A stretch of 64,000 nt of DNA, taken from positions 1,981,501 through 2,045,500 of the forward strand of contig NC_014472.1 of NCBI RefSeq assembly GCF_000153165.2, in the 5' to 3' direction. Position numbers and translations under genes: made by a program. This stretch comes from Maribacter sp. HTCC2170 (GTDB taxonomy: Bacteria; Bacteroidota; Bacteroidia; Flavobacteriales; Flavobacteriaceae). Shown in pieces: positions 26,252-34,443 of this stretch. A model generated the notes under the pieces. It did no database searches. It was not told the origin of the DNA and was given only the letters and a program-made list of their open reading frames with translations. Within the stretch, counting starts at the first letter, position 1. Each line of letters opens with the position of its first letter.

Positions 26252-27547
26252 ATGCGCACAAATTTCGTCGAAGAGTTAAAGTGGAGGGGAATGTTACATG
26301 ATGCCATGCCAGGCACAGAAGAACACCTAATGACAGGAATGCAATCGGCTTATGTTGGTATTGATCCAACAGCAGACTCATTGCATATTGGGCACTTGGT
26401 GGGTGTAATGATGTTGCGTCATTTTCAATTGGCAGGGCACAAACCATACGCTTTGTTGGGTGGAGCCACAGGTATGATTGGTGATCCCTCTGGCAAATCT
26501 GAAGAACGAAATTTATTGGATGAAGCTACACTTCGTTTAAATCAAGAAGCCCTGCGGGCACAGTTAAGTCGGTTTTTAGATTTTGATAGTGAAGATGAAA
26601 ATGCCGCTATTTTAGTCAATAACTATGACTGGATGAAAGATTTTTCGTTTTTGGATTTTATTAGGGATATCGGAAAGCATATAACCGTGAATTATATGAT
26701 GGCGAAAGACTCTGTGAAAAAGAGGTTGTCAGCTGAGTCTAAAGATGGAATGTCATTTACCGAGTTTACCTATCAATTAGTTCAGGGATACGATTTTCTC
26801 CATTTATACCAAAACAATAATTGTACCCTGCAAATGGGAGGTAGTGATCAGTGGGGAAATATTACCACAGGTACAGAACTTATTCGTAGAATTGGTGGGG
26901 GTAAAGGTTATGCCTTAACATGTCCTCTGATCACCAAAGCGGATGGCACTAAGTTTGGAAAAACCGAGGGTGGTAATGTTTGGTTGGATGCTCATAGAAC
27001 TTCTCCTTATAAATTTTATCAATATTGGCTGAACACCTCTGATACAGATGCAGAGAAGTATATAAAAATATTCACATTTCTTACCAAGGAAGAGATTGAT
27101 GGTTTAATTTCAGAACATCAAGAATCGCCACACTTAAGGGTCTTGCAAAAAAGATTAGCTGATGAAATTACGGTCATGGTTCATTCTCAAGAAGATTTGG
27201 ACAATGCAAAAAAAGCAAGTAACATATTGTTCGGAAGATCGACCTCTGAAGATTTAAAAACGCTGGATGAAAAAACATTTTTAGATGTTTTTGATGGTGT
27301 TCCCCAAGCTAATATTTCGAAATCTGAATTGGAGAGTGGTTTGGATATGATAGGTGCGTTGGCTGCAAAAACTGGGTTTTTAAGCTCTAATGGGGAGGCA
27401 AGAAGAGAATTAAAGCAGAATTCAATATCTGTGAATAAAGAGAAGGTCAAAGACGATTATATGATTACCTCAACCGATTTGATCAACGACAGATTTGTGC
27501 TTTTGCAAAAAGGCAGAAGAAATTATTTTGTTTTAGTGGTAGAGTAG
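26252..27547 (+). CDS. tyrS: Tyrosyl-tRNA synthetase
   Basis: Charges tRNA-Tyr. The 431-aa class I enzyme has HIGH at residues 45-48 (SLHIGHLVG), the tyrosine-binding and ATP regions [17 protein letters not shown] and [14 protein letters not shown], and KFGKT at 234-238 as its KMSKS loop, typical for bacterial TyrRS. A C-terminal S4-like RNA-binding domain follows ([18 protein letters not shown]). Complete, single gene, with its own promoter box. Confidence 0.97.
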   Translation: MRTNFVEELKWRGMLHDAMPGTEEHLMTGMQSAYVGIDPTADSLHIGHLVGVMMLRHFQLAGHKPYALLGGATGMIGDPSGKSEERNLLDEATLRLNQEALRAQLSRFLDFDSEDENAAILVNNYDWMKDFSFLDFIRDIGKHITVNYMMAKDSVKKRLSAESKDGMSFTEFTYQLVQGYDFLHLYQNNNCTLQMGGSDQWGNITTGTELIRRIGGGKGYALTCPLITKADGTKFGKTEGGNVWLDAHRTSPYKFYQYWLNTSDTDAEKYIKIFTFLTKEEIDGLISEHQESPHLRVLQKRLADEITVMVHSQEDLDNAKKASNILFGRSTSEDLKTLDEKTFLDVFDGVPQANISKSELESGLDMIGALAAKTGFLSSNGEARRELKQNSISVNKEKVKDDYMITSTDLINDRFVLLQKGRRNYFVLVVE

Positions 27548-27548
27548 T

Positions 27549-28529
27549 CTATAATACCATGAGATTACAACCTCGAATGTCAGAATGGTCAAAACGTCCT
27601 AAGACTTCAAAGCTCCCGTCTTTGTATTTTTTACCCAAATCCTGGGTTGCGATAAATGAACATGAATTTATATTGGCAAGGTCAATGACATTTACCCCTC
27701 CACTTTTTCCATAATTTTGAAAAGTTAGGGGATCCTCCGTGTCCCGTATTAAGATTTCCATCCAAGATGGAGTTCTAAATATTCCATTTCCATTGGAGTA
27801 GGCTTGGGAAAGTAGTTCTGTCATTCCATATTCGGAATGAATGGTTTCAACACCAAATCCTTTTTGAAGAATTTCATGTAATTCTTCTCGAATCATTTCT
27901 TTTCTCCGGCCTTTCATTCCACCGGTTTCCATGATTATGGTGTTCTTCAGTTTTAGTTGATTTTTTTCAACCATATCCAATAGGGCATATGAAACACCAA
28001 TGAGAATAGCCTTTTGGCCCTCGGAATCAAGTTTTACCAATTTCTCAGAAAGAACATCAATTTCGTCTAGATAAAAGCCACTTTCAGGATGCGAGCTTTT
28101 TTTAATCAGATCATCAACCATGTATACCAAAGAAGACCCACCGCGTTCTAAGTATGATGGCAAAAGAGCCAAAATGCAGTAATCGGAAATGTCGCCATAA
28201 AAATGATGAAACCCTTGCAAATAACTTTCTTGATACAGCTTTAAATCAGTTATGTAATGTTTACTGGTAACTTGTCCAGTAGTACCGCTGCTTGAAAAGA
28301 TGGCCTGCTCAATATCAGTTGTTACAACGATTTTTTTTGACTTGAAGAATTCGATAGGTAAAAAGGGAACTTCTTTTAATTGTGTTACGTTTGATTTTGT
28401 CCTTCCCAGTAGATTGCAAAAATCGGTATAAATTGGATTATTGTCTATTTGAAACCTGAAGACATCCATTGCTATGGATTTAAATTCTTCTGTTGTAGAA
28501 ATATCAAATATTTTATGAGGATCTATCAT
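27549..28529 (-). CDS. LuxE-like acyl-protein synthetase/acyltransferase
   Basis: 326-aa adenylate-forming family protein related to LuxE, which activates fatty acids as acyl-AMP and transfers them to a carrier. It shows the P-loop-like IFSSSGTTGQVTSKHYI, the motif EYGMTELLSQAYSN, and a C-terminal GRFDHSDIRGCNLM. I chose ATG at 28529; the GTG at 28544 overlaps a good -7 box. No luciferase or reductase genes are near, so bioluminescence is not implied. In Bacteroidota such orphan genes may serve lipid or glycan acylation, but the substrate is unknown. Confidence 0.82.
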   Translation of the reverse strand: MIDPHKIFDISTTEEFKSIAMDVFRFQIDNNPIYTDFCNLLGRTKSNVTQLKEVPFLPIEFFKSKKIVVTTDIEQAIFSSSGTTGQVTSKHYITDLKLYQESYLQGFHHFYGDISDYCILALLPSYLERGGSSLVYMVDDLIKKSSHPESGFYLDEIDVLSEKLVKLDSEGQKAILIGVSYALLDMVEKNQLKLKNTIIMETGGMKGRRKEMIREELHEILQKGFGVETIHSEYGMTELLSQAYSNGNGIFRTPSWMEILIRDTEDPLTFQNYGKSGGVNVIDLANINSCSFIATQDLGKKYKDGSFEVLGRFDHSDIRGCNLMVL

Positions 28530-28543
28530 TAGCTTGGTCAGCA

Positions 28544-28551
28544 CAAAGGTA
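28544..28551 (-). promoter_or_regulatory. Putative -7 promoter box (TACCTTTG)
   Basis: Minus-strand TAnnTTTG match ending 14 nt before the ATG at 28529. It overlaps the alternative GTG start at 28544, which argues for the shorter LuxE-like protein. Confidence 0.5.
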
Positions 28552-28586
28552 ATGATATGATGAAATGTTAGATTCTAGTGTCTTTA

Positions 28587-28910
28587 TTATTTTACCACCA
28601 ATTTGCGGGTAATGGTCTTACTATCTTCTGTTACTTGCAATACATATACCCCTGGGACTAGCCTTGATATATTTAAAGATCTGTTCAAGATGCGATCGGT
28701 AAGTACTATTTCTCCAAAAACGTCATAGACAGTTACCACTTTACGGGCATTTTTTTCAGTGGTAATATAAACCACATCATCGAATGCTGGATTTGGATAG
28801 AGTTTGAATCCGGAAATTTCTTCTTTTCGAGGATTATTAAAATCCACTGGTTCTTGCGCAGAAAGGGCAAAAGAAAACACCATAAGTAGGGCAAAGTAGA
28901 TTTTTTTCAT
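28587..28910 (-). CDS. Minimal T9SS type A sorting-domain protein
   Basis: 107-aa secreted protein consisting of a signal peptide (MKKIYFALLMVFSFALSAQ), about 16 linker residues, and a complete type IX secretion sorting domain that starts at GFKLYPNPAFDD (YPNP at 38-41) and ends with GVYVLQVTEDSKTITRKLVV. The sorting domain is normally removed by PorU, so almost no passenger would remain. The N- and C-terminal parts are intact. A related gene lies 177 bp upstream on the same strand. Whether it is a functional peptide, a decoy or a remnant of a larger surface protein is open. Confidence 0.85.
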   Translation of the reverse strand: MKKIYFALLMVFSFALSAQEPVDFNNPRKEEISGFKLYPNPAFDDVVYITTEKNARKVVTVYDVFGEIVLTDRILNRSLNISRLVPGVYVLQVTEDSKTITRKLVVK

Positions 28911-29087
28911 TTGTATTGATTTGGGATCAACAAAGTAAAGATAAAGAAAGAGGGTATTTATGGGATGAAAATGTTGTGAAATTCGTTAAAATGTAGGTAA
29001 ATGATTTTGTATGTGCAGTTCATCGATATTTTTGGCAAATAAACGAAGTAAATACTATCAAAATCTTGAATGAAAAAGGAAAAATAA
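28911..29087. other. Intergenic stretch between the two mini-T9SS genes
   Basis: 177 bp, AT-rich, with no ORF, terminator hairpin or exact TAnnTTTG box that I can support. A near match (TTACTTTG, minus strand) lies just upstream of the 28910 start. Confidence 0.4.
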
Positions 29088-29397
29088 CTACTTAATAATC
29101 AGCTTCCTGGTTGCAATTTTGTTTTTTTCATAGACACGAAGAACGTATACTCCAGCATCCAATTCAGAAACATTCAATTCTTCACGAAGAAGTGTTGTTT
29201 GCATTACCTGAGTACCTAAAACATCAAAAATTAAGATTTTCTTGGGTGCTTTATCGGCCGTCATTATGAAAACTTTGCCCATTTGTAACAGGATTTGGGT
29301 ACAGTTTAAACCCCTCAATATCCCCATTTGGCTTCGCATCCTGTGCGTAGCTCAGCGAGATAAAAAGAAAAAGAAAAATAGAGTAAAATTTCTTCAT
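29088..29397 (-). pseudogene. Frameshifted second minimal T9SS sorting-domain gene
   Basis: From ATG at 29397 the first frame encodes a signal peptide (MKKFYSIFLFLFISLSYAQ) and DAKPNGDIEGFKLYPNPVTN, then runs into TAA at 29251-29253. The sorting domain continues in the next frame as KVFIMTADKAPKKILIFDVLG, up to GVYVLRVYEKNKIATRKLII. Removing one G from the GGG at 29278-29280 joins both parts (NPVTN-G-KVFIMT) and gives a protein colinear with the neighbour at 28587-28910. A sequencing error or +1 ribosomal frameshift are alternatives to a true mutation. The repaired product would have only about 11 residues between signal and sorting domain. Confidence 0.85.
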
Positions 29398-29424
29398 ATA
29401 AATTGGGTTGCAAAAAGCATACCG

Positions 29425-29432
29425 CAAATATA
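29425..29432 (-). promoter_or_regulatory. Putative -7 promoter box (TATATTTG)
   Basis: Minus-strand TAnnTTTG match ending 27 nt before the ATG at 29397, so the frameshifted gene still has a promoter. The rest of the 29398-29638 gap shows no other gene. Confidence 0.5.
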
Positions 29433-29638
29433 ATAATTTTACCTTCCGATTGTAGGTGCTTTCTCTTCATTCGCAGAAAGATCGATGAAATGCACACCTG
29501 ATAAATTCATAGACTCTTGTTTGTTAGGAATTTGTGTACTTCGTGTTATGTTAATGTTACCATTTAAGGTGATTTCCAAAGGTTTAGTCCTAATAGTGTT
29601 ATATTTACTTTTACGATGTTTAAGAATAGTATTTAGTG

Positions 29639-30325
29639 ATGAAAAAGAAGGATATAAAAATACTTTTGGTTGATGATGAACCAGATATTTTGGAAATCGT
29701 TAGCTATAACCTCTCTTCGGAAGGTTACCAAGTATTTACAGCTAATAATGGTGTTGAAGGTGTAGCAAAGGCAAAGAAAAAACAGCCTCATTTAATTATT
29801 CTGGACGTTATGATGCCAGAGATGGATGGCATTGAGGCCTGTGAAATAATTCGAAAGACCGTGGGGCTAGAGGATACTATTATTACTTTTTTGACAGCGC
29901 GCGGTGAAGATTATTCGCAAGTTGCTGGTTTTGAGGCAGGAGCAGATGATTATATTACAAAGCCAATAAAACCTAAGGTTCTTGTTAGTAAGGTTAAAGC
30001 CTTATTACGGCGATTTAGAAAAGATTCAAATTCCAATGATGATATTGTTAGTGTAGGTAATATCGTAATCAATCGAGAGGAGTATAAAATCATTAATGAT
30101 GGTACAGAAATTATACTTCCTAGAAAAGAGTTTGAACTTTTGTCTCTACTTACGTCAAAACCAAATAAGGTTTTTAAAAGAGAGGTCATTCTAGACAAGG
30201 TTTGGGGTAACGAGGTCGTTGTTGGCGGTAGAACAATAGATGTTCATATTAGAAAATTGCGCGAAAAAATTGGTGATGACCATTTTAAGACGGTCAAAGG
30301 TGTAGGCTATAAATTTGTTTTATAG
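29639..30325 (+). CDS. OmpR/PhoB-family response regulator
   Basis: 228-aa regulator with a receiver domain (ILLVDDEPDILEIV, phosphoacceptor Asp56 in LIILDVMMPEMDG) and a winged-helix DNA-binding domain (LLSLLTSKPNKVFKREVILD, VGGRTIDVHIRKLREKIGDD). Start at ATG 29639; the GTG one codon earlier is less likely. It overlaps the following kinase gene by one base, forming a two-component pair. Resembles PhoB-type regulators; the signal is not predictable. Confidence 0.93.
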   Translation: MKKKDIKILLVDDEPDILEIVSYNLSSEGYQVFTANNGVEGVAKAKKKQPHLIILDVMMPEMDGIEACEIIRKTVGLEDTIITFLTARGEDYSQVAGFEAGADDYITKPIKPKVLVSKVKALLRRFRKDSNSNDDIVSVGNIVINREEYKIINDGTEIILPRKEFELLSLLTSKPNKVFKREVILDKVWGNEVVVGGRTIDVHIRKLREKIGDDHFKTVKGVGYKFVL

Positions 30326-31401
30326 TGGCCATTCGATTAAAAAAATCATATAGGTTCGCCTTTAGGTCAGCGATATTGATTACGTTGATCTCCTCATTGA
30401 TTCTTTTATCTTTATTATGGGTTTTTGATACGATTAATTGGCCATTAATCGGCATATTCACACTTACGGTTTTCTTACTTTCCTTTGTTGTACTTCAAAT
30501 AAGAATCGAGAATTTTATTTATCGAAGGATAAAAAAAATATATGATGACGTTGCATTGCTGGAGTCAAAAAACCTTACTTCGGGACCGGTGACAACAGAC
30601 ATGAAAACACTTACAGAGGAAATTGAAAAATTTGCCCATGATAAAAAAATTGAGATTGATACTTTAAAAATCCGTGAGGAGTATAGGAAAGATTTTCTTG
30701 GAAATGTTTCTCATGAGCTCAAAACACCACTTTTTACTGTGCAAGGTTATATCTTGACTTTATTGGATGGCGCCATGGACGACAAGAACATTCGCAAAAA
30801 ATATTTGCAGCGAGCCAATAAAGGTGTTGAGCGACTAATTTATATTGTTCGTGACCTCGATATGATAACAAAACTTGAGGTAGGTGATTTGAATTTGGAG
30901 TTAGTTGAATTTGATATTATTGAGTTGATTCAAAATGTTTTTGACCTCTTGGAAATGAAGGCCAATAAAAAGAAAATCACACTCACTTTTGATATGGATT
31001 ATGCAGATTCTGTCCCTGTATATGCAGATCGAGAAAAAATTCAGCAGGTACTTACCAATTTACTGGTGAATTCCATTAAATATGGGCAGGAAAATGGTAC
31101 TACAGAGATCAGTGTGGAGAATTTAATCAAGAACAAGGTTATTGTGCGCGTAACAGATAACGGTGAGGGTATATCAGAACAGCATATTCCACGTCTTTTT
31201 GAACGTTTTTATAGGGTTGACAAAAGTGGTAGCCGAAACGAGGGTGGTTCAGGTTTGGGTTTAGCGATTGTAAAACATATCATTGAGGCCCATGATGAAA
31301 AGATCTATGTTGAAAGTGCCGAAGGTGTTGGATCGGAGTTTTCTTTCACACTTGAAAAAACAAATGTTCATAACGATGAGCAGTTTAGCCTTACCAGATA
31401 A
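30325..31401 (+). CDS. PhoR-like sensor histidine kinase
   Basis: 358-aa kinase with two adjacent membrane helices (about residues 15-34 and 41-59) separated by only some six residues, so no periplasmic sensor domain. The cytoplasmic part has the H-box NVSHELKTPL with His130, the N-box VLTNLLVNSIKYG, DNGEGI and GGSGLGLAIVKHI. GTG start at 30325 shares its first base with the TAG of the response regulator. Partner of the OmpR-type regulator directly upstream. Confidence 0.92.
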   Translation: MAIRLKKSYRFAFRSAILITLISSLILLSLLWVFDTINWPLIGIFTLTVFLLSFVVLQIRIENFIYRRIKKIYDDVALLESKNLTSGPVTTDMKTLTEEIEKFAHDKKIEIDTLKIREEYRKDFLGNVSHELKTPLFTVQGYILTLLDGAMDDKNIRKKYLQRANKGVERLIYIVRDLDMITKLEVGDLNLELVEFDIIELIQNVFDLLEMKANKKKITLTFDMDYADSVPVYADREKIQQVLTNLLVNSIKYGQENGTTEISVENLIKNKVIVRVTDNGEGISEQHIPRLFERFYRVDKSGSRNEGGSGLGLAIVKHIIEAHDEKIYVESAEGVGSEFSFTLEKTNVHNDEQFSLTR

Positions 31402-31409
31402 GATTTTAC

Positions 31410-31417
31410 TAGCTTTG
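31410..31417 (+). promoter_or_regulatory. Putative -7 promoter box (TAGCTTTG)
   Basis: TAnnTTTG match ending 25 nt before the GTG start of trmB, suggesting that trmB-lysE-ATL have their own promoter apart from the two-component pair. Confidence 0.5.
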
Positions 31418-31442
31418 CCACGAAAAAAATAAACTGCTTTTC

Positions 31443-32114
31443 GTGGGAAGTAAAAACAAATTAAAAAGATTTAATGAGAATGCCACCTTCAAAAATGTGG
31501 TGCAACCTGCAAGACAGGAAATCGAGAATGGTACTTTTGCCTTAAAAGGTAAATGGGCAGAGCATTTTGGAAATGAAAACCCCATCGTTCTTGAATTAGG
31601 TTGTGGTAAAGGGGAATATACAGTTGGTCTAGCGCGATTAAATCCTGATAAAAACTACATAGGTTTAGACATAAAAGGAGCTCGGTTATGGCGTGGGGCC
31701 AAAACGGGTATAGAAGAAGAACTGAATAATGTGGCTTTTTTAAGAACACAAATTGAGTTAGTGGACGAAATATTTGAAGAAAATGAAATATCTGAAATCT
31801 GGATAACATTTCCCGATCCCCAAATAAAATATAAGCGGACAAAGCATCGAATGACCAATGAGGTATTTCTAAATAAATATGAGCAGATTCTAAATGATAG
31901 CGGTTTGGTTCATTTGAAAACCGACAGTGAGTTTATGCACGGTTATACGTTAGGGTTACTGCATGGTTCAGAAAGGGAGGTTATATATGCCAATCATGAT
32001 GTATATAAAAATGAAGGTAGTCCAAAAGAAGTACTTTCAATTCAAACTTTCTATGAAAAACAGTATCTTGATAAAGGAAAACCAATTACCTATATAAAGT
32101 TTAGACTGAACTAA
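31443..32114 (+). CDS. trmB: tRNA (guanine-N7)-methyltransferase
   Basis: Methylates G46 of tRNAs with SAM. The 223-aa protein has the SAM-binding ELGCGKGEYTVGLA, followed by NYIGLDIKGARLWRGAK, and the TrmB signature WITFPDPQIKYKRTKHR. It begins with GTG at 31443 (MGSKNKLKRF), matching the conserved N-terminus in flavobacteria. LysE follows after 3 bp. Confidence 0.94.
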   Translation: MGSKNKLKRFNENATFKNVVQPARQEIENGTFALKGKWAEHFGNENPIVLELGCGKGEYTVGLARLNPDKNYIGLDIKGARLWRGAKTGIEEELNNVAFLRTQIELVDEIFEENEISEIWITFPDPQIKYKRTKHRMTNEVFLNKYEQILNDSGLVHLKTDSEFMHGYTLGLLHGSEREVIYANHDVYKNEGSPKEVLSIQTFYEKQYLDKGKPITYIKFRLN

Positions 32115-32117
32115 AAC

Positions 32118-32744
32118 ATGGAACACCCGCTCATTCTTTTTTTCGCCACCTTTTCGGCAGCCTTTATGGCCACTGTTCCGCCAGGGCTTTTAAATATGAA
32201 TGCCGCAAAGACGAGCGTTGAAAAAGGAAAATTAAATGGTATAATCTTCAGTTTGGGGGTGTCTACCATGATTATGCTTCAAGCGGTGATCGCTGTTTAT
32301 ATATCCAAGTATTTAAATAATAATCCTGAGATTGTTGAGGTCTTATTGAAGATTGCAGTATTGGTGTTTGCCTCTTTAGCGGTTTATTTCTTTTTAGCAG
32401 CGAGAAACAATCGTAAAAAAGTGGTGAAAACCGTGAACATTAGCAAAAGAAATAGTTTTTACAAGGGATTGTTTCTGGCCGCCCTAAATCTACTAACCAT
32501 CCCTTATTATAGTGGTCTTAACATTATGTGGAATGCTTCTGGGTGGATTAAATTTGAAGCATGGGATATTGTAATATTCGTGCTCGCAGCAGGTTGCGGC
32601 ACTTTTTCTGTTCTCTATATGTACACCATTTACTTTAATAAGTTGGAACATAGAACCGATAGATTTTCCAAAAACTCCAACTATATATTAAGCGTTTTAA
32701 TGCTGGTTCTTTTAGGAATAACCCTTTATAGGATTTTCAATTGA
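32118..32744 (+). CDS. LysE/RhtB-family exporter
   Basis: 208-aa membrane protein with about six helices, fitting the LysE translocator family for amino-acid or small-metabolite export. The N-terminal pattern FMATVPPGLLNMNAAKTSVE is close to the family hallmark PGP-type loop. Substrate unknown. Its TGA stop overlaps the ATG of the next gene (TGATG). Confidence 0.8.
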   Translation: MEHPLILFFATFSAAFMATVPPGLLNMNAAKTSVEKGKLNGIIFSLGVSTMIMLQAVIAVYISKYLNNNPEIVEVLLKIAVLVFASLAVYFFLAARNNRKKVVKTVNISKRNSFYKGLFLAALNLLTIPYYSGLNIMWNASGWIKFEAWDIVIFVLAAGCGTFSVLYMYTIYFNKLEHRTDRFSKNSNYILSVLMLVLLGITLYRIFN

Positions 32745-33079
32745 TGAAAGAGGAGAACAAAAATTTTTTTCAAAAAGTTTATGAGGTTGCAAAACTCATC
32801 CCGTATGGGAGGGTCACTTCCTATGGTGCAATTGCCAAATATTTAGGAGCGGCAAGAAGCGCAAGAATGGTTGGCTGGGCCATGAACGGGGCTGGAAATT
32901 TACCCGATGTTCCAGCGCATCGTGTGGTAAACAAAATAGGTTTACTGACCGGGAAACATCATTTTGATGGAACAAACCTTATGCAACAACTATTGGAAAG
33001 TGAAGGAATTGAGGTTGTCGAAAATCAAATCATCGATTTTGACAAACATTTCTGGGACCCATGGAAGGAGTTACAATAA
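32744..33079 (+). CDS. Alkyltransferase-like protein (MGMT family without Cys)
   Basis: 111-aa protein with the DNA-binding half of O6-methylguanine-DNA methyltransferase: IPYGRVTSYGAIAKYLG, RMVGWAMNGA with the arginine-finger region, then PAHRV. In true methyltransferases this last motif is PCHRV; here the acceptor Cys is Ala58, so the protein cannot transfer the alkyl group. Family knowledge: such ATL proteins bind O6-alkylguanine and recruit nucleotide excision repair. It follows lysE with a 1-base overlap. Confidence 0.9.
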   Translation: MKEENKNFFQKVYEVAKLIPYGRVTSYGAIAKYLGAARSARMVGWAMNGAGNLPDVPAHRVVNKIGLLTGKHHFDGTNLMQQLLESEGIEVVENQIIDFDKHFWDPWKELQ

Positions 33080-33095
33080 CGTACTCATATAAGTA

Positions 33096-34442
33096 TTAAG
33101 AAAAATTTAAAGTGAATAAGGTGTGCTCTTTCGAAATTACCTGAATACTACCGCCATGTAATCTCATAATTTGTTTTGAAAGACTTAAACCTATACCAGT
33201 ACCGGTATTTTTTGTCGTGAAAAAAGGCACAAAAATTTCGTCAATAAGATCTGGGGATATTCCTGGACCATTGTCGAAAACTTGGATAATTTTTCCTCCT
33301 TTTTTATTGATCGCGGCCACAAATCTAATCGTTCCATTTTCTTGATTTGCCAATGACTGTTTGGCATTTTTGCCCAAATTCAAAAGTACTTGGGTAATCT
33401 GCTTTTCATCAATGAATAATTCTAATTCTATGGGGTCAACAATTGTTTCGATTTTAAGGTTGGTATGGTCGGCATCTGATTTCAATAGTAAGCGTATTTT
33501 CTCGAGCAGCTTGTGAGCAGATATCAATTCCTTATCAGGTTCCGGTATACTCAAGAATTTACGATATGATTGAACAAAACTCATTAAATCTTTTCCTTGG
33601 TCTTTAATTACTTCCAACCCTTTGACTGTGTTCTTTATTTCATGTTCTTCAAATGAGGTAAAGGGAATTATGGAATCACCTTTTCTAAAATATTTAAGAA
33701 TGGATTCTGATATTGATGTTATTGGAGTAATCGTATTCATGATCTCATGGGTGAGAACTCGAATTAATTTTACCCATGAATCGGTTTCCTTTTCATCGAG
33801 TTCTTTATGAATATCATGAACTATTACCAGCAAAAGGCGACTGTCTTCAATGCTTAGTGAAGTACATTTAATAGATAATAGTTTTTTTTCACGTTCATTA
33901 CTAAGCTCAAAAACGGTATTTTCAAAAGGTTCTATATTCTCAAATAATGCGTAAAGTCCCTTATCTACTTGTGTTAGTTGTTTTATGTGATTTAGTGGGT
34001 AATAATTGAGAAGGTTTTGAACCGTGGGATTGGCATAGAGAATGTGTCCTTTGGGATTAATGGTAAAAACACCCATATCTGCTTGCCGTAAAATTTCTTG
34101 GTAATATTGTTCCTGGGCCTGCTTTTTAAGATGAATATCTTGAATCATACTATTCAACATATTCAAGCTATGATTCAATTCCTCTAAAGATTTAACACTC
34201 AGTTTTTCAGGAAATCGTAAAGTGAAATCCTCGTTTTTAATGGCATCAAAAAAGTAAGCTATTTTTCTGTTGGTTTGGTTAATGTATTGAATCACAAAAA
34301 TGGTTTGCAAAACCAATAACACCAAGAATAAAGAAGTAGCCAAATACTCAGATTTAAAAAAGAAGAAAGCCATTGCAATGGCAGTAGCGGTAATCAAAAC
34401 GATCCTCAGAATTAACTGGAAGTAAATATTTCTACTAACCAT
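33096..34442 (-). CDS. NtrB-like sensor kinase with minimal extracytoplasmic loop
   Basis: 448-aa histidine kinase. Two N-terminal helices (about residues 10-29 and 34-54) are separated by only KSEY, so it lacks a periplasmic sensor. A linker and a PAS domain (YYQEILRQADMGVFTINPKG, about residues 110-220) follow, then the phosphoacceptor His232 in RVLTHEIMNTITPITS and an ATPase domain (LLNLGKNAKQSL, FDNGPGISPDLI, TGTGIGLSLSKQIM). It lies 1 nt after the sigma-54 regulator gene and is divergent to the exporter operon, so it probably senses the transporter or membrane state. That is inference, modelled on intramembrane-sensing kinases such as BceS. Confidence 0.88.
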   Translation of the reverse strand: MVSRNIYFQLILRIVLITATAIAMAFFFFKSEYLATSLFLVLLVLQTIFVIQYINQTNRKIAYFFDAIKNEDFTLRFPEKLSVKSLEELNHSLNMLNSMIQDIHLKKQAQEQYYQEILRQADMGVFTINPKGHILYANPTVQNLLNYYPLNHIKQLTQVDKGLYALFENIEPFENTVFELSNEREKKLLSIKCTSLSIEDSRLLLVIVHDIHKELDEKETDSWVKLIRVLTHEIMNTITPITSISESILKYFRKGDSIIPFTSFEEHEIKNTVKGLEVIKDQGKDLMSFVQSYRKFLSIPEPDKELISAHKLLEKIRLLLKSDADHTNLKIETIVDPIELELFIDEKQITQVLLNLGKNAKQSLANQENGTIRFVAAINKKGGKIIQVFDNGPGISPDLIDEIFVPFFTTKNTGTGIGLSLSKQIMRLHGGSIQVISKEHTLFTLNFS

Positions 34443-34443
34443 A

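Noticed and set aside
27549-28529. Bioluminescence operon
   Set aside because: LuxE-like similarity alone; no luxA, luxB, luxC or luxD genes in the window.
29485-29673. 62-codon frame running into the response regulator gene
   Set aside because: Overlaps the regulator start, with no promoter box or ribosome site and no conserved motif; gap sequence is better left as non-coding.
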